A DNA stretch of 64,000 bases. Source: Dallia pectoralis. Taxonomy: Eukaryota; Chordata; Actinopteri; Esociformes; Umbridae. The stretch is taken from positions 22,136,077 to 22,200,076 of the forward strand of contig CM055737.1 of assembly GCA_029465975.1 (NCBI GenBank), in the 5' to 3' direction. This document shows positions 18,143-29,130 of the stretch, in pieces. The notes beneath the pieces were generated by a model. It made no database searches. It was not told where the DNA came from and worked only from the letters and a program-made list of their open reading frames with translations. The stretch's first letter is position 1. Every line of letters begins with the position of its first letter. The translations under genes and the position numbers were made by a program.

Positions 18143-21055
18143 TCCTACCCTAGTGCTTTGTAAATAGTTTTTACTGTAAATAAAGTTTTATATTCATCAC
18201 AGAGCCTTCCACTTTCTTAGCCTTCATGGTGATTATTACCGAAGCACGGAGATTCACATGAACGGTGGCAAGGAGAAGTCAGGCCACTGGGAGCCACCAG
18301 TTTAGATCTACTCCAGACAATGCCGCTATCGCATTCACTGCACTGGTGGAGACTATAATAGTCCTGTGTTCAATAAATTCATGAATATGATGGGCGCAGT
18401 TACAGGAGGTAGCTGTAGCTGGGCTGCCACGCATGCCTGTCTCATGGAACAGTGGCACCACGTGAAGAAAATACCTATGAAATCGCCGATGGGACGTAGA
18501 CGTTTCCTATCCTCGGAGGAGGAGATAGGATGACTACTGGGTCAGCCGAGCCGCGTGACCAGAGATAAGGGCGTACGGGAGTGGTCCACACCCACCGTCA
18601 GCGGCTCACCAGCACCCACGAGCACCGTGGCATATTTAGACGTTGTGCCACGCATCACTTGGGAACGCCACGGCGAGAACCTCCGCTCAATAGCAATGGC
18701 TGACCACTGATGGCAGCTAGTTAAATCTCGCAATATTCACAATGACACTAATTGAGGGTAATGTTGATATTGCTCACTCCCGATAATTCTAAGAGACACA
18801 CTGTGAATGACAGAACTGTTATATTATTGTGGTTCGGACGCAGATTAAGGGAGAGACTTTGATAAGTTCAGCTGGGCAGGAGAAGATGGTCAACACGGTC
18901 AGAACACGCATACTTACGCTCAGCACTGGAGAACTGAGGCAGATGGTCAACTCAGACTATGACGCGCCGCCGGAGGTGAGGAACTACAGTCACAACATGG
19001 TGGCACATCCTCCTCCCAGAAGAGCCGCATGGGACTCTGCAGCTGAATCACTACTCCAGATCCGGGCAATGGGACTGGACTGACAGACACGCACACGAGG
19101 AATGGACACCCAGAGAGGGGATGGAAACATTCTCCCCACCCTCTTCTCCTCCCTCCCCCACTCCTCGTTCCTCCCCTCATCTCTCCTGCTCTGCTTCCAA
19201 CCTCATGCCCCAGGTGGCTCCAGGAGCAGAGGAGAGGTCAAAGGTCAAGGGACGCATCTGTGGAGGCCCGGTCAGGCATCCACATTGCAGACCATCGATG
19301 AGGATCCTCGGGAACAAATCAGGAAGGGCCCGGCGTGGTGGACACCCCAGGGGGACTTCTTCCTCAGCGTCATCTGAGTGAGAGTCAGAGATTACTGAGC
19401 TCCTTCAAATTCCTTCAGACCAAACTGACTTTCAGTAGGTGTCATCGGCAACCACAATGTGCAGAAACCATTCAGACATGTTCCACTTCCAAACAAAATG
19501 AAAGACTGGAAGATCCACTACAAGCAGAACATAGTTCTGATGGGACTTGCCAGAAGCCATCGCAGTGATCTGCACACTGGATGATCTGAAATCTCGCTGT
19601 GCACACTGACTTGCTTGGCATAGCACAGAGCCCGGACAAACGTCAATAAAACAACTACAAGGGAGCCATCAGAATGCAGCCAGACAGGTAAAATCCACAG
19701 TGCCTGCAGACCCCACACCACCCTTTCCACAGCATGGCAGGAACAAGACGGCTCCAGCCCAGTTCGGAACTTCGCATATTGCAGCTTCACTCAGTTCACT
19801 GAGGAGCATTCGAGACAGAGAAGACAGGATTCACTGGACAGAGCAATACAAAACGCATGGATCAGCCGATCTGTTTAAACAAATATCCTCGATGACAGAT
19901 ACGGGTGGAATGCGATTACCCACCAAACATTTGTTTCAACTGGCGCATAGTTGGCACTATTGAATAAATTAACGATTCCGGCTATAGAGAACCATGTTAT
20001 ACCAGGCCAGAGATCAAATTGAGATTTGATTTACAAGGGCACAGGTTATGTGTTTTCAGAGATCAACCAGTCGCTTCATCTGTCCTCCCAGGATAAATTA
20101 TCATCATGTTGAAGACTTATCAATATGATATGGAATACTCAAAATGATTTATTGGGCAGAAACCAAATTAAACTCCGACAATCAGGAAATTAGTTGTCAA
20201 AACTCCCGATCAATAATAAAATATTATTACAAATCGCAGATAAGGAGGTAGAGCCAGTGGATAAATATCCCGGGAGGGATACAGACACATTTGATGCCAC
20301 ATACAGCTTGCACAAGTTGGATAGACCAATTCAGATCATTACCTCATGGTTGATGACTTAGCCCCAGTGGAATAAGAAGTTTATCAACCATAAACAACTA
20401 CAATATTTGGGCGAGGCATTCTGAACTCAGAGCCAGATTGTTTACATGCCGCCGTGCCATCATGCGCCGCCGGAGAAATCGCAGGCCCACAGCCAGATTT
20501 GCGCAGAAACACATTTACGGCTGACACCGATTCTTTCTTAAATCCTTCACACTTGTTATGTTAAGGATACCTATCACGCCTTCCTTATTAATGGTATAGT
20601 CTATATATTAATATTGGGATATCCAGGAAGGCATACAGTTCATTAGAGTATTCTATTTAAATATCTGATGCGCCAAAAGGCTCGATAAGAACTACTTGTT
20701 ACAGTCAGTTTATTAGAACATTCTTGAATTTGATGGGAAAGCCCACAGATTAGAATACATGTATAAATAGTTTGCCCATGCAAAGATTGGCGAATATTAC
20801 CTGCCCAAAAAAGATTCATTAATATTATAGTTTCTAGATGACACTAGTGCTTGGCCTTGCCTGGTGATTTCAGAATTTGTAACCCACCCAACTATTCATT
20901 CAGGTGAGCGACACTCTGGGTGGACACCACCACACAGTGACCAACCAGACACGTGGAGGTTAAAGCATACTTTAAAGATACAGATACACATGCCCTTTAT
21001 TGTGTCCAGCTTCCATCCCCAACATACCTATGCAGGCCTATGAAATCTCAGCAGC
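18143..21055 (+). mobile_element. Penelope-like element family A, copy 1 (degraded, plus)
   Basis: Begins with a pseudo-LTR-like stretch (GTGCTTTGTAAATAGTTTTTACTGTAAATAAAG near 18150) matching the reverse of 24600-24660. It follows the order of the complete copy: ORF1 region (18490-19090; GAGAAGATGGTCAACACGGTC at 18881), Pro-rich region, SGNH region (19470-19860), RT region from about 19980. It has many indels and deletions against 24701-29052, and RT motifs are largely destroyed. It ends at a perfect head-to-head junction at about 21055. Confidence 0.75.
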
Positions 21056-21095
21056 TGAGATTTCAGTAGGCCTGCATAGGTATGTTGGGGATGGA
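21010..21095. repeat. Inverted-junction palindrome, no spacer
   Basis: CATCCCCAACATACCTATGCAGGCC on the left is the exact reverse complement of the right side. The centre is AAATCTCAGC/AGCTGAGATTT near 21053. This is where PLE-A copy 1 (plus) turns into copy 2 (minus). Confidence 0.9.
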
Positions 21096-24000
21096 AACTG
21101 GACCTGAATAAAAGGGCATGTGTATCTGTATCTTTAAAGTATACTTTAACCTCCAATTTGGATTGTCTGAAAAGTTTTGGTCCCTTAAATGTGGTGGTGT
21201 CCAGGAAGTCCACAGAAGTGTCACTAAATGTGGACTTCACCTGGATGGATGGATTGTGGTTGTTGAGATTAGTTACAAATTCTGTGAAATCCTCCCTTGA
21301 ATAGGCCAAACACCCCAGATGTCATCTAGAAACCTATAATATTGTAAGGGTCTTTTGGGCAGGTGGCCAGGGCAGCAGTCTCCATTCAGCCATGAAGATG
21401 TTTGCATAGGCCGGGGCAAACTTCTTGCCCATAGCTGTTCCTTAATCTGTAGGAAAAACTTCCCATCAAATTCAAAGTCATTCCTGGATAAATTTATTTC
21501 TAGTAACTTAAGTAGTTCTTTATCAGGCCTTTTGGCATCCGGATATTTAAATAGAATCTTTCTAATAGACTGTATGCCTTCCTGGATATCAATATTAGTA
21601 TATAGACTATCACATCCATTGTAAATAGGAAGGCATCTGTTGGGATAATAAGGTCTCTGACAGTGTCAATGAAATGATAGGTATCCTTAACATAACTGGG
21701 GTGCTTGATTGAGAGGATTTAAAAGAAATCAGATATTCAGCCGTAAAGTATGTTTCACTGCTGCAATCGAAACAATGGGCCTACCCGGAGGGATTTCTCG
21801 CTCTATTCAGGATGCTCTGGCCTTATGAATCTTTGGCAGCATGTAAAACAATCTGGCTCTGGGTTCAGAATCTCCTTGTAAATATTGTAGTTGTTTATGG
21901 TTTGATAAACTTCTTATTCCTGGGATTTAAGAATCATCAACCATGGGAATGTGTCCCTGATTGGTCTATCCATCTTGAGTAATATGTGGCATCATTCAAT
22001 TGTCTGTATCCCTCCCAGAGATATTGTTCCCTATCCATAATTACTACTACACTCCCCTTGTCTGCCGGTTTAATAATAATATTTTTATTATTGATCAGGT
22101 TTTGTGCTTGAATTTCTAATTGGTCCAGGTTTTAATTTGGTTCTGCCAATAGTAAAGTCATTTTTGAAATATTCCATATCCTTATTGATAAGTCTTATAA
22201 CACTATTCGGTAATTTATCCCTGGGAGGGACCCAGACAGATTTTTGTGTAGAGCGGTAATGGTTCAGAATCTGGTTGATCTCTCTGAAAAACACAGCCAA
22301 TTTAAGTCTTCTATGATATTGCTGTAAATCAAATCTAATTTGATCTCTGGCTTTTAATTCTTATGGTTCTCTATAGCCGGAATAAAAAGTTAGGCCCCTA
22401 TTCAATAGTGCCAACTGTGCCAGTTGGAATAAAATGTTTGGATAGATTAATCACATTCTTACCCCATTATCTATGCATGAGGTTCACGGGGACTATTTGT
22501 TTAAACAGATCAGCCAGTGGTCAGCATACGTTTTGCTGTATTGTCTGTCAGTGGATCTGTCTCTCTGTCTCGAATGCTCCCTCAGTTGGTTTGGGGAAGC
22601 ACTGATGTTTTGCAATATGCGAGTTCAGTTTAGACAGGTTGTCTTGTTCTTGCGAGGCAATCTTGTGGAAAAGTTAATTAATGGGATCACCACTTGGGCT
22701 GTGGGACACACATGTCTGGCCATTCTGATGGCTCCTTGTAGTTGTTTATTGACGTTTTTGTCCGGGCTCTGTGCTCTATTGTTTATGCCAAAAGCAAGAA
22801 TCAGTGTCTGCACAGCGGAGAGAACTCCTGGAGTTAGCCAGGATGGCCTCAGCATGTCTAAAGTTGGCCCCCGGGTAACTGTCAATTTGCAGATCCTTTC
22901 GTGTAAAGGGGCATTCTGGCCAGGTTAGAGTCCCCCATCAGAACTATGTTCTGCTTGTAGTGGATCTTCCAGTCTTTCATTTTGTTTAGAGTCGACATGT
23001 GTCTGAATGGTTTCTGCATTCAGGGGTGAGGACACCCGTGGCCTACTGAAAGTCAGTTTGGTCTGTACTGGTGATCCCACTGGTGGTGGGGTTGGGGAAT
23101 AGGGAATCTAAATCCCCTCCTCACCTGAGAGCTCCTCCTCAGATGCCAGATCCGACTGAGAGGGGTCCCCTGGTATCGGGGTCATCACCACCGGAGGGAC
23201 AAAGCGGCCCTTCCTGATTTGTGTAGCTTCCCGGGATCCTCATCGATGGTCTGCAATGTCGGTTCTCCCTGTTGTGGCTCCCCGAATCCTGAAGTCGACT
23301 CCCTTGACCTTTGGCCTCTCCTCTGCTCCTGGGTACCTGGAATGAGGTTAGAGCAGAAGGGCCCAAAGAGGAGAGAAACAAAGGAGAACGGGAGAGTGGG
23401 GGGGGGAGAAAGGAACAGGGGAGAACTGTTTCCATCCCTCTCGTTCTAGTTGTCCCTCTGATTGTTCCTCGTGTGCCGGAGTGGTCCTCGTCGTCCAGTC
23501 CACATTGCCGGATCTGGATCGTGGTTCAGGGGTCAACAGCAACACAGAGTCCATCGCTCTTCTGGGAGGAGGATGTACCTCTACCATGATTGTCTGTTTG
23601 TAGTTCCTCACCTCCGGTACCGGAGGCGGGGGTTCATCCTCCGTCATGGTCTGGAGTTGATACCATCTGCCTCCGTTCCTCCAGTCCAGTCTGGGCTGTA
23701 GGGTATCTCGTGTTCTGACCGTGTTGACCATCTTCTCCTGCAACTGAGATCAGTACTTTATCCAAAGTCTCTCCCCTTAATCTGCGTCCGGTGGTTTTAG
23801 CCCATGTCATGTAATGTCAAAGTTCCGGGCCCAGTCCCATGTCTCAATTGGATAAGGATTTGGATGTTATTCTGAATATCATCCTGGTAATGGTCTCTTA
23901 GAATTATCAAGAATATTTTGAGCCCAATATCTAGCATTACCCTCAATTAGTGTCATTGGATGTTGTAGGGAAGCCGGTTTTAATAGCTGCCATCAATTGG

Positions 24001-24700
24001 TCAGCCATTTTAGCTATTGAGGCTGGAGGGTGCTCCGCCGTGACGTTCCCCAAGTGATGCGTGGCTTTAATAGTCTAAATATGCCACGGGTTTTAGCCGT
24101 AATTCGGGTCAGTACTGGTGGGCTTATTTGACTGTGGGTCCCTCATTATTGGACCCTCCCGTCGCCCTTGTCCTCTGGTACGTACCCTGGTGTTCGGCTC
24201 GGTCGTCGCGTTCCTTTTGTTGAGTGGTCATATATCTCTCTCCTCCGAGGATAGGAGCAGTCCTCTCTTCGTCGGGGTCTCGGCGGTTGTCATTAAACTG
24301 GGCCCTTGTATTTCCACGTGGTGCCCACTGTTGTTCCGTAGGATTGGGCATGCGTGAGCGGGCTGCTCTAGCTACCTCCATAACTGCGCCCATCATATTC
24401 ATAATTATTGAACTGGACCTATTATATCTCCTACCAGTTGGTGAAGGCGATAAACGACGTTGTCTGGGTCGTCTAAACTCATAATTGTCCCAGTAATAAT
24501 CTTCTCCTTGCCGTTCACGTGGCATCTCAGTCGATCTCTTTTCGAGTAATAGTCACCATGAAAGAAACTTAAACCTAGTCTAAAAAGATAAAGTATAGAA
24601 AAACTCCGTGATGAATATAAAACTTTTATTTTACAGTAAAAACTATTTTACAAAAGCACTATTTACAAAAAGCAGCGTTTCAACCAAATAGGTCTTCCTC
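21056..24700 (-). mobile_element. Penelope-like element family A, copy 2 (minus)
   Basis: Inverted copy of 24701-28280. On the minus strand: hammerhead-like region (24676-24702), ORF1 start MPRERQGEDYYWDNYE at 24525 and its Arg-rich continuation to 24124, Pro-rich region, SGNH part (22625-22985), RT N-terminus (VWVPPRDKLPNSVIRLINKD near 22200), RT core (21350-22060) and the RT C-terminal part EDFTEFVTNLNNHNPSIQV (21028-21309). Cut at 21055, so GIY-YIG and the 3' tail are absent. Frameshifted throughout. Confidence 0.85.
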
Positions 24701-24702
24701 AG
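24676..24702 (-). ncRNA. Hammerhead-like core, PLE-A (mutated)
   Basis: Minus strand reads CTGAGGA, GACC..GGTT, GAAACG. One core base differs from CTGATGA and stem II closes with a wobble, so it is probably inactive. It lies 5' of ORF1 on the same strand as copy 2, the expected pseudo-LTR position. A GAAACG remnant on the plus strand at 24714-24720 belongs to copy 3. Confidence 0.35.
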
Positions 24703-25042
24703 GCTTATTTAGTTGAAACGCATTCTTTACTATAAATAGTTTTACTGTAAATAAAAACGCGAAATTCTATACTTTATCTTTAGACTAGGACTATATTGAC
24801 TAATACAGCAGAGTGCCCGTGAGCAGTGTGGAAAGATTACTGGGACAATTGCGAGGACCTCGTTATCTCTTGAATGGCAGGTGCGGACCAATGGTTATGA
24901 GCCTGGCGCAGTGAGTGCTGCCGGATCCCTTGCCATGCCAATCCTCTGAGGAACAGCGTGAGCCACGTGGTGGGGCCCAGTTTAATGACAGCCGTCGGGA
25001 CCCCGACGAAGAGAGGACGTTCCTATCCTCGGAGGAGGAGAT

Positions 25043-25462
25043 ATGATGACCACCAACAAAAGGAACGTCGACGACCGAGCCCGGGACCAGGGGGTACGTA
25101 CCAGAGGACAAGGGCGGCGGGAGTGGTCCAATAGGGACCCACAGTCAAATAAGCCCACCAGTACTGACCCGGAATTCACGGCTAAAACCCGTGGCATATT
25201 TAGACTTATTAAAGCCACGCATCACTTGGGAACGTCACGGCGGGAGCACCCTCCAGCCTCAATAGCTAAAATGGCTGACCAATTGATGGCAGCTATTAAA
25301 CCGCTTCCCCAAACATCCACAATGACACTAATTGAGGGTAATGCTAGATATTGGGCTCAAAATACCCTGATAATTCTAAGAGACCATTACCAGGATGATA
25401 TTCAGAATAACATCCAAGATCCTTATCCAATTGGAGACATGGGACTGGGCCCGGAACTTTGA
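25043..25462 (+). pseudogene. PLE-A ORF1, N-terminal gag-like part
   Basis: An Arg/Gln-rich basic start, then ATHHLGTSRREHPPASIAKM, MADQLMAAIKPLPQTSTMTL and NTLIILRDHYQDDIQNNIQ. The frame shifts at about 25450, and a second frame continues with WARNFDIATTWAKNQFGTQI to about 25540. I do not recognise a defined fold; the basic start and helical middle suggest nucleic-acid binding, which is inference. Homologous regions lie at 18490-18830 (plus) and 24525-23760 (minus). In the minus copy the ORF starts further upstream with MPRERQGEDYYWD, so this start is probably internal. Confidence 0.6.
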
Positions 25463-26154
25463 CATTGCTACGACATGGGCTAAAAACCAATTCGGGACGC
25501 AGATTAAGGAGAGACTTTGGATAAAGTACGATCTCCAGTTGCAGGAGAAGATGGTCAACACGGTCAGAACACGAGATACCCCACAGCCCAGACTGGAGGA
25601 ACGGAGGCAGATGGTATCAACCCAGACCATGACGGGAGGATGAACCCCCGCCTCCGGTACCGGAGGTGAGGAACTACAAACAGACAATCATGGTAGAGGT
25701 ACATCCTCCTCCCAGAAGAGCGATGGACTCTGTGTTGCTGTTGACCCTGAACCACGCATCAGATCCGGCAATGTGGACTGGGCGACGAGACCACTCCGGC
25801 ACACGAGGAACAATCAGAGGGACAACTAGAACGAGAGGGGGATGGAAACAGTTCTCCTGTTCCTTTCTCCCTCCCCCCACTCTCCCGTTCTCCCCTTTGT
25901 TTCTCTCTCTCCCTCTTTGGGCCCTTCTGCTCTAACCTCATTCCAGGTACCCAGGGAGCAGAGGAGAGGTCAAGGTCAAGGAGTCGACTTCAGGGATTCG
26001 GGAGCCACAACAGGGAGAACCGACATTGCAGACCATCGATGAGGATCCCGGGAAGCTACAACAAATCAGGAAGGGCCGTTTGTCCTCCGGTGGTGATGAC
26101 CCCCGATACCAGGGGACCCTCTCAGTCGGATCTGGCATCTGAGGAGGAGCTCAG

Positions 26155-26780
26155 GTGAGGAGGGGATTTAGATTCCCTATTCCCCCAACCCCACCACCAG
26201 TGGGATCACCAGTACAGACCAAACTGACTTTCAGTAGGCCACGGGTGTCCTCACCCCTGAATGTGCAGAAACCATTCAGACACATGTCGACTCTAAACAA
26301 AATGAAAGACTGGAAGATCCACTACAAGCAGAACATAGTTCTGATGGGGGACTCTAACCTGGCCAGAATGCCCCGTTTACACGAAAGGATCTGCAAATTG
26401 ACAGTTACCCGGGGGCCAACTTTAGACATGCTGAGGCCATCCTGGCTAACTCCAGGGTCTCTCCCGCTGTGCAGACACTGATTCTTGCTTTTGGCATAAA
26501 CAATAGAGCACAGAGCCCGGACAAAACGTCAATAAAACAACTACAAGGAGCCATCAGAATGGCCAGACATGTGTGTCCCACAGCCCAAGTGGTGATCCCA
26601 TTAATTAACTTTTCCACAAGATTGCCTCGGCAGGAACAAGACAACCTGTCTAAACTGAACTCGCATATTGCAAAACATCAGTGCTTCCTACCCAAACTAA
26701 CTGAGGGAGCATTCGAGACAGAGAGAGACAGGATCCACTGGACAGACAATACAGCAAAACGTATGCTGACCACTGGCTGA
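26155..26780 (+). pseudogene. PLE-A ORF1, SGNH/GDSL-hydrolase-like C-terminal part
   Basis: In two overlapping frames (26155-26481 and 26469-26780) it reads NIVLMGDSNLARMPRL, then TLILAFGINNRAQSPDK, VVIPLINFSTRLP and DRIHWTDNTAKRML. GDSN fits block I (catalytic Ser), the GINN stretch block III, and DRIH block V (Asp and His) of SGNH esterases. A Pro-rich linker precedes it. Copies in the same relative position at 19470-19860 (plus) and 22985-22625 (minus) support it being part of the element. An esterase in a PLE is unusual; the L2 LINE in this window independently carries one in its ORF1. Enzymatic activity is untested and the frame is broken once near 26475. Confidence 0.65.
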
Positions 26781-26929
26781 TCTGTTTAAACAAATAGTCC
26801 CCGTGAACCCTGCGACAGATACGGGGGTAAGAATGTGATTAATCTATCAAACATTTTATTCCAACTGGCGCACAGTTGGCACTATTGAATAGGGGCCTAA
26901 CTTTATTCCGGCTATAGAGAACCATAAGA

Positions 26930-28580
26930 ATTCAAAAGCCAGAGATCAAATTAGATTTGATTTACAGCAATATCATAGAAGACTTAAATTGGCTGTGTTT
27001 TTCAGAGATCAACCAGATTCTGAACCATTACCGTTCACACAAAAATCTGTCTGGGTCCCTCCCAGGGATAAATTACCGAATAGTGTTATAAGACTTATCA
27101 ATAAGGATATGGAATATTTCAAAATGACTTTACTATTGGCAGAACCAAATTAAACCTGGACCAATTAGAAATTCAAGCACACAAAAACCCTGATCAATAA
27201 TAAAAATATTATTATTAAACCGGCAGACAAGGGGAGTGTAGTAGTAATTATGGATAGGGAACAATATCTCTGGGAGGGATACAGACAATTGAATGATGCC
27301 ACATATTATACCAAGTTGGATAGACCAATCTTCAGGGACACACCCCATGGTTGATGAGATTCTTAAATCATGCGGAATAAGAAGTTTATCAACCATAAAC
27401 AACTACAATATTTACAAGGAGATTCTGAACCCAGAGCCAGATTGTTTTACATGCTGCCAAAGATTCATAAGGCCAGAGCATCCTGGAATAGAGCGGAGAA
27501 ATCCTCCGGGTAGGCCCATTGTTTCAGATTGCAGCAGTGAAACATACTTTACGGCTGAATATCTGGATTTCTTTCTAAATCCCCTCTCAATCAAGCACCC
27601 CAGTTATGTTAAGGATACCTATCATTTCATTGACACTGTCAGAGACCTTATTATCCCAACAGATGCCTTCCTATTTACAATGGATGTGGATAGTCTATAT
27701 ACTAATATTGATATCCAGGAAGGCATACAGTCTATTAGAAAGATTCTATTTAAATATCCGGATGCCAAAAGGCCTGATAAAGAACTACTTAAGTTACTAG
27801 AAATAAATTTATCCAGGAATGACTTTGAATTTGATGGGAAGTTTTTCCTACAGATTAAGGGAACAGCTATGGGCAAGAAGTTTGCCCCGGCCTATGCAAA
27901 CATCTTCATGGCTGAATGGGAGACTGCTGCCCTGGCCACCTGCCCAAAAGACCCTTACAATATTATAGGTTTCTAGATGACATCTGGGGTGTTTGGCCTT
28001 ATTCAAGGGAGGATTTCACAGAATTTGTAACTAATCTCAACAACCACAATCCATCCATCCAGGTGAAGTCCACATTTAGTGACACTTCTGTGGACTTCCT
28101 GGACACCACCACATTTAAGGGACCAAACTTTTCAGACACCGGTAAATTGGAGGTTAAAGTATACTTTAAAGATACAGATACACATGCCCTTTTATTCAGG
28201 TCCAGTTTCCATCCCCAACATACCTATGCAGGCCTACTGAAATCTCAGCTGAGATTTCATAGGATCTGTACGAGGGAGGAGGATTTTAAACTGGCTACCA
28301 GGATGCTGTTTTCGGCCCTTACCACTAGGGGGTACACTAAACCATGTTCAGGAGAGCCCTTGGGACTTTCCAACAGGTAAGACCACAAATTGTGGATACA
28401 CTCTTACCAGTCATCACCACCTACTCTCCATACACGGTACAGCTAATGAGGGTAATCAGAAATAACTTCAATTCATTTACGGAGCAATCCAATTTATTAT
28501 TAGACTACAGACTGATTGCAGCATATAGAAGAAATAAAAATCTACAAGATACTTTGGTCAAGGCTAAAATCACCCCTCTC
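26930..28580 (+). pseudogene. PLE-A ORF2, reverse transcriptase part
   Basis: Penelope-type RT with frameshifts. The N-terminal QYHRRLKLAVFF and NIIIKPADKG-type block are near 26965-27250. RPIVSDCSSETYFTAEYLD is near 27510-27565. FTMDVDSLYTNID (motif A) is at about 27668-27712. NDFEFDGKFFLQIKGTAMGK and FAPAYANIFMAEWE are at 27825-27920. YYRFLDDIW, the catalytic DD, is at 27957-27988. DTHALLFRSSFHPQHTYAG, a conserved PLE thumb block, is at 28175-28230. The longest open stretches are 27293-27976 and 27916-28380. The frame changes near the YYRFLDD motif. Confidence 0.88.
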
Positions 28581-28970
28581 TAAACCCCAAGTGGTGGGAA
28601 AGGGGAGTTTACAAACACTACCTGTGGGTTACAAACCCAAATAATAGAGAAGTTTTCAAACCCAGGGGGCACCAGTGTGCACACTAAGAACTGTGTTTAC
28701 CTGATTAAATGCAAACATTGCCATATGCAATATGTAGGGGAAACAGGAAATACCCTGTTGACCAGATTCACAACACAGGTATAACATCATTAGGAGAAAG
28801 GACACTGGTGTCCTCTGGTCCAACATTTTATAATACAGGGTTGGCCCCAATTAGAGGCCACTATTTTGGAGGCCAACTGTAGGTGGTCCACGACCCAGAG
28901 ACGGAGGGCTGAAAGGTTGTGGATCCACAGATTGGGGACAATACAGCCTCTTGGTTTGAATGAGAGGTGA
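28580..28970 (+). pseudogene. PLE-A ORF2, GIY-YIG endonuclease domain
   Basis: Downstream of the RT and in mixed frames: a Cys-containing block with CVYLIKCKHCHMQYVGETGN (28692-28751), in which VYLI corresponds to GIY and YVG to YIG. It is followed by LLTRF (the conserved Arg) and further on by WSTTQRRRAERLWIHRLGT (28890-28945), the end block with Arg and Glu. GIY-YIG nucleases nick the target in Penelope-like elements, distinguishing this family from the endonuclease-lacking telomeric Athena/Coprina groups. It ends about 45 bp before the terminal stem-loop. Confidence 0.8.
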
Positions 28971-29014
28971 GGGTCCGGGGGGAGACCGCGGGTACATAGT
29001 TCATGCATTGGTGT

Positions 29015-29033
29015 ACATCATCTATGATGATGT
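29015..29033 (+). promoter_or_regulatory. PLE-A terminal stem-loop
   Basis: ACATCATC-TAT-GATGATGT, a perfect 8-bp stem with TAT loop. The telomeric tract starts 19 nt later. The same loop and spacing are seen in PLE-B (13773-13789 and 15827-15843, minus strand). Confidence 0.7.
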
Positions 29034-29052
29034 CACCCAACTGTTTCAGTTT

Positions 29053-29128
29053 CCTAACCCTAACCCTAACCCTAACCCTAACCCTAACCCTAACCCTAAC
29101 CCCTAACCCTAACCCTAACCCTAACCCT
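29053..29128 (+). repeat. Interstitial telomeric repeat (CCCTAA)n at PLE-A 3' end
   Basis: About twelve CCCTAA units on the plus strand, with one phase shift. They immediately follow the PLE-A 3' end and are followed by CTCCAG and the gene-like exon. Confidence 0.95.
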
Positions 29129-29130
29129 CC

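Larger units (their letters stand above)
24701..29052 (+). mobile_element. Penelope-like element family A, copy 3 (most complete)
   Basis: The best-preserved PLE here. Order on the plus strand: pseudo-LTR remnant, basic gag-like ORF1 (25043-25540), Pro-rich linker (25640-26230), SGNH/GDSL-like domain (26285-26780), ~150 bp spacer, RT (about 26930-28580), GIY-YIG endonuclease (28580-28970), terminal stem-loop (29015-29033), 19 nt, then (CCCTAA)n from 29053. RT type, the KPADKG block and the C-terminal GIY-YIG identify it as Penelope-like. Several indels break the frames. Confidence 0.88.

Noticed and set aside
23139..23743. Separate Pro/Arg-rich host genes on either strand in the PLE-A ORF1 linker
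   Set aside because: The same sequence recurs in all three PLE-A copies in the same relative position, so it is the element's linker region and its antisense shadow.
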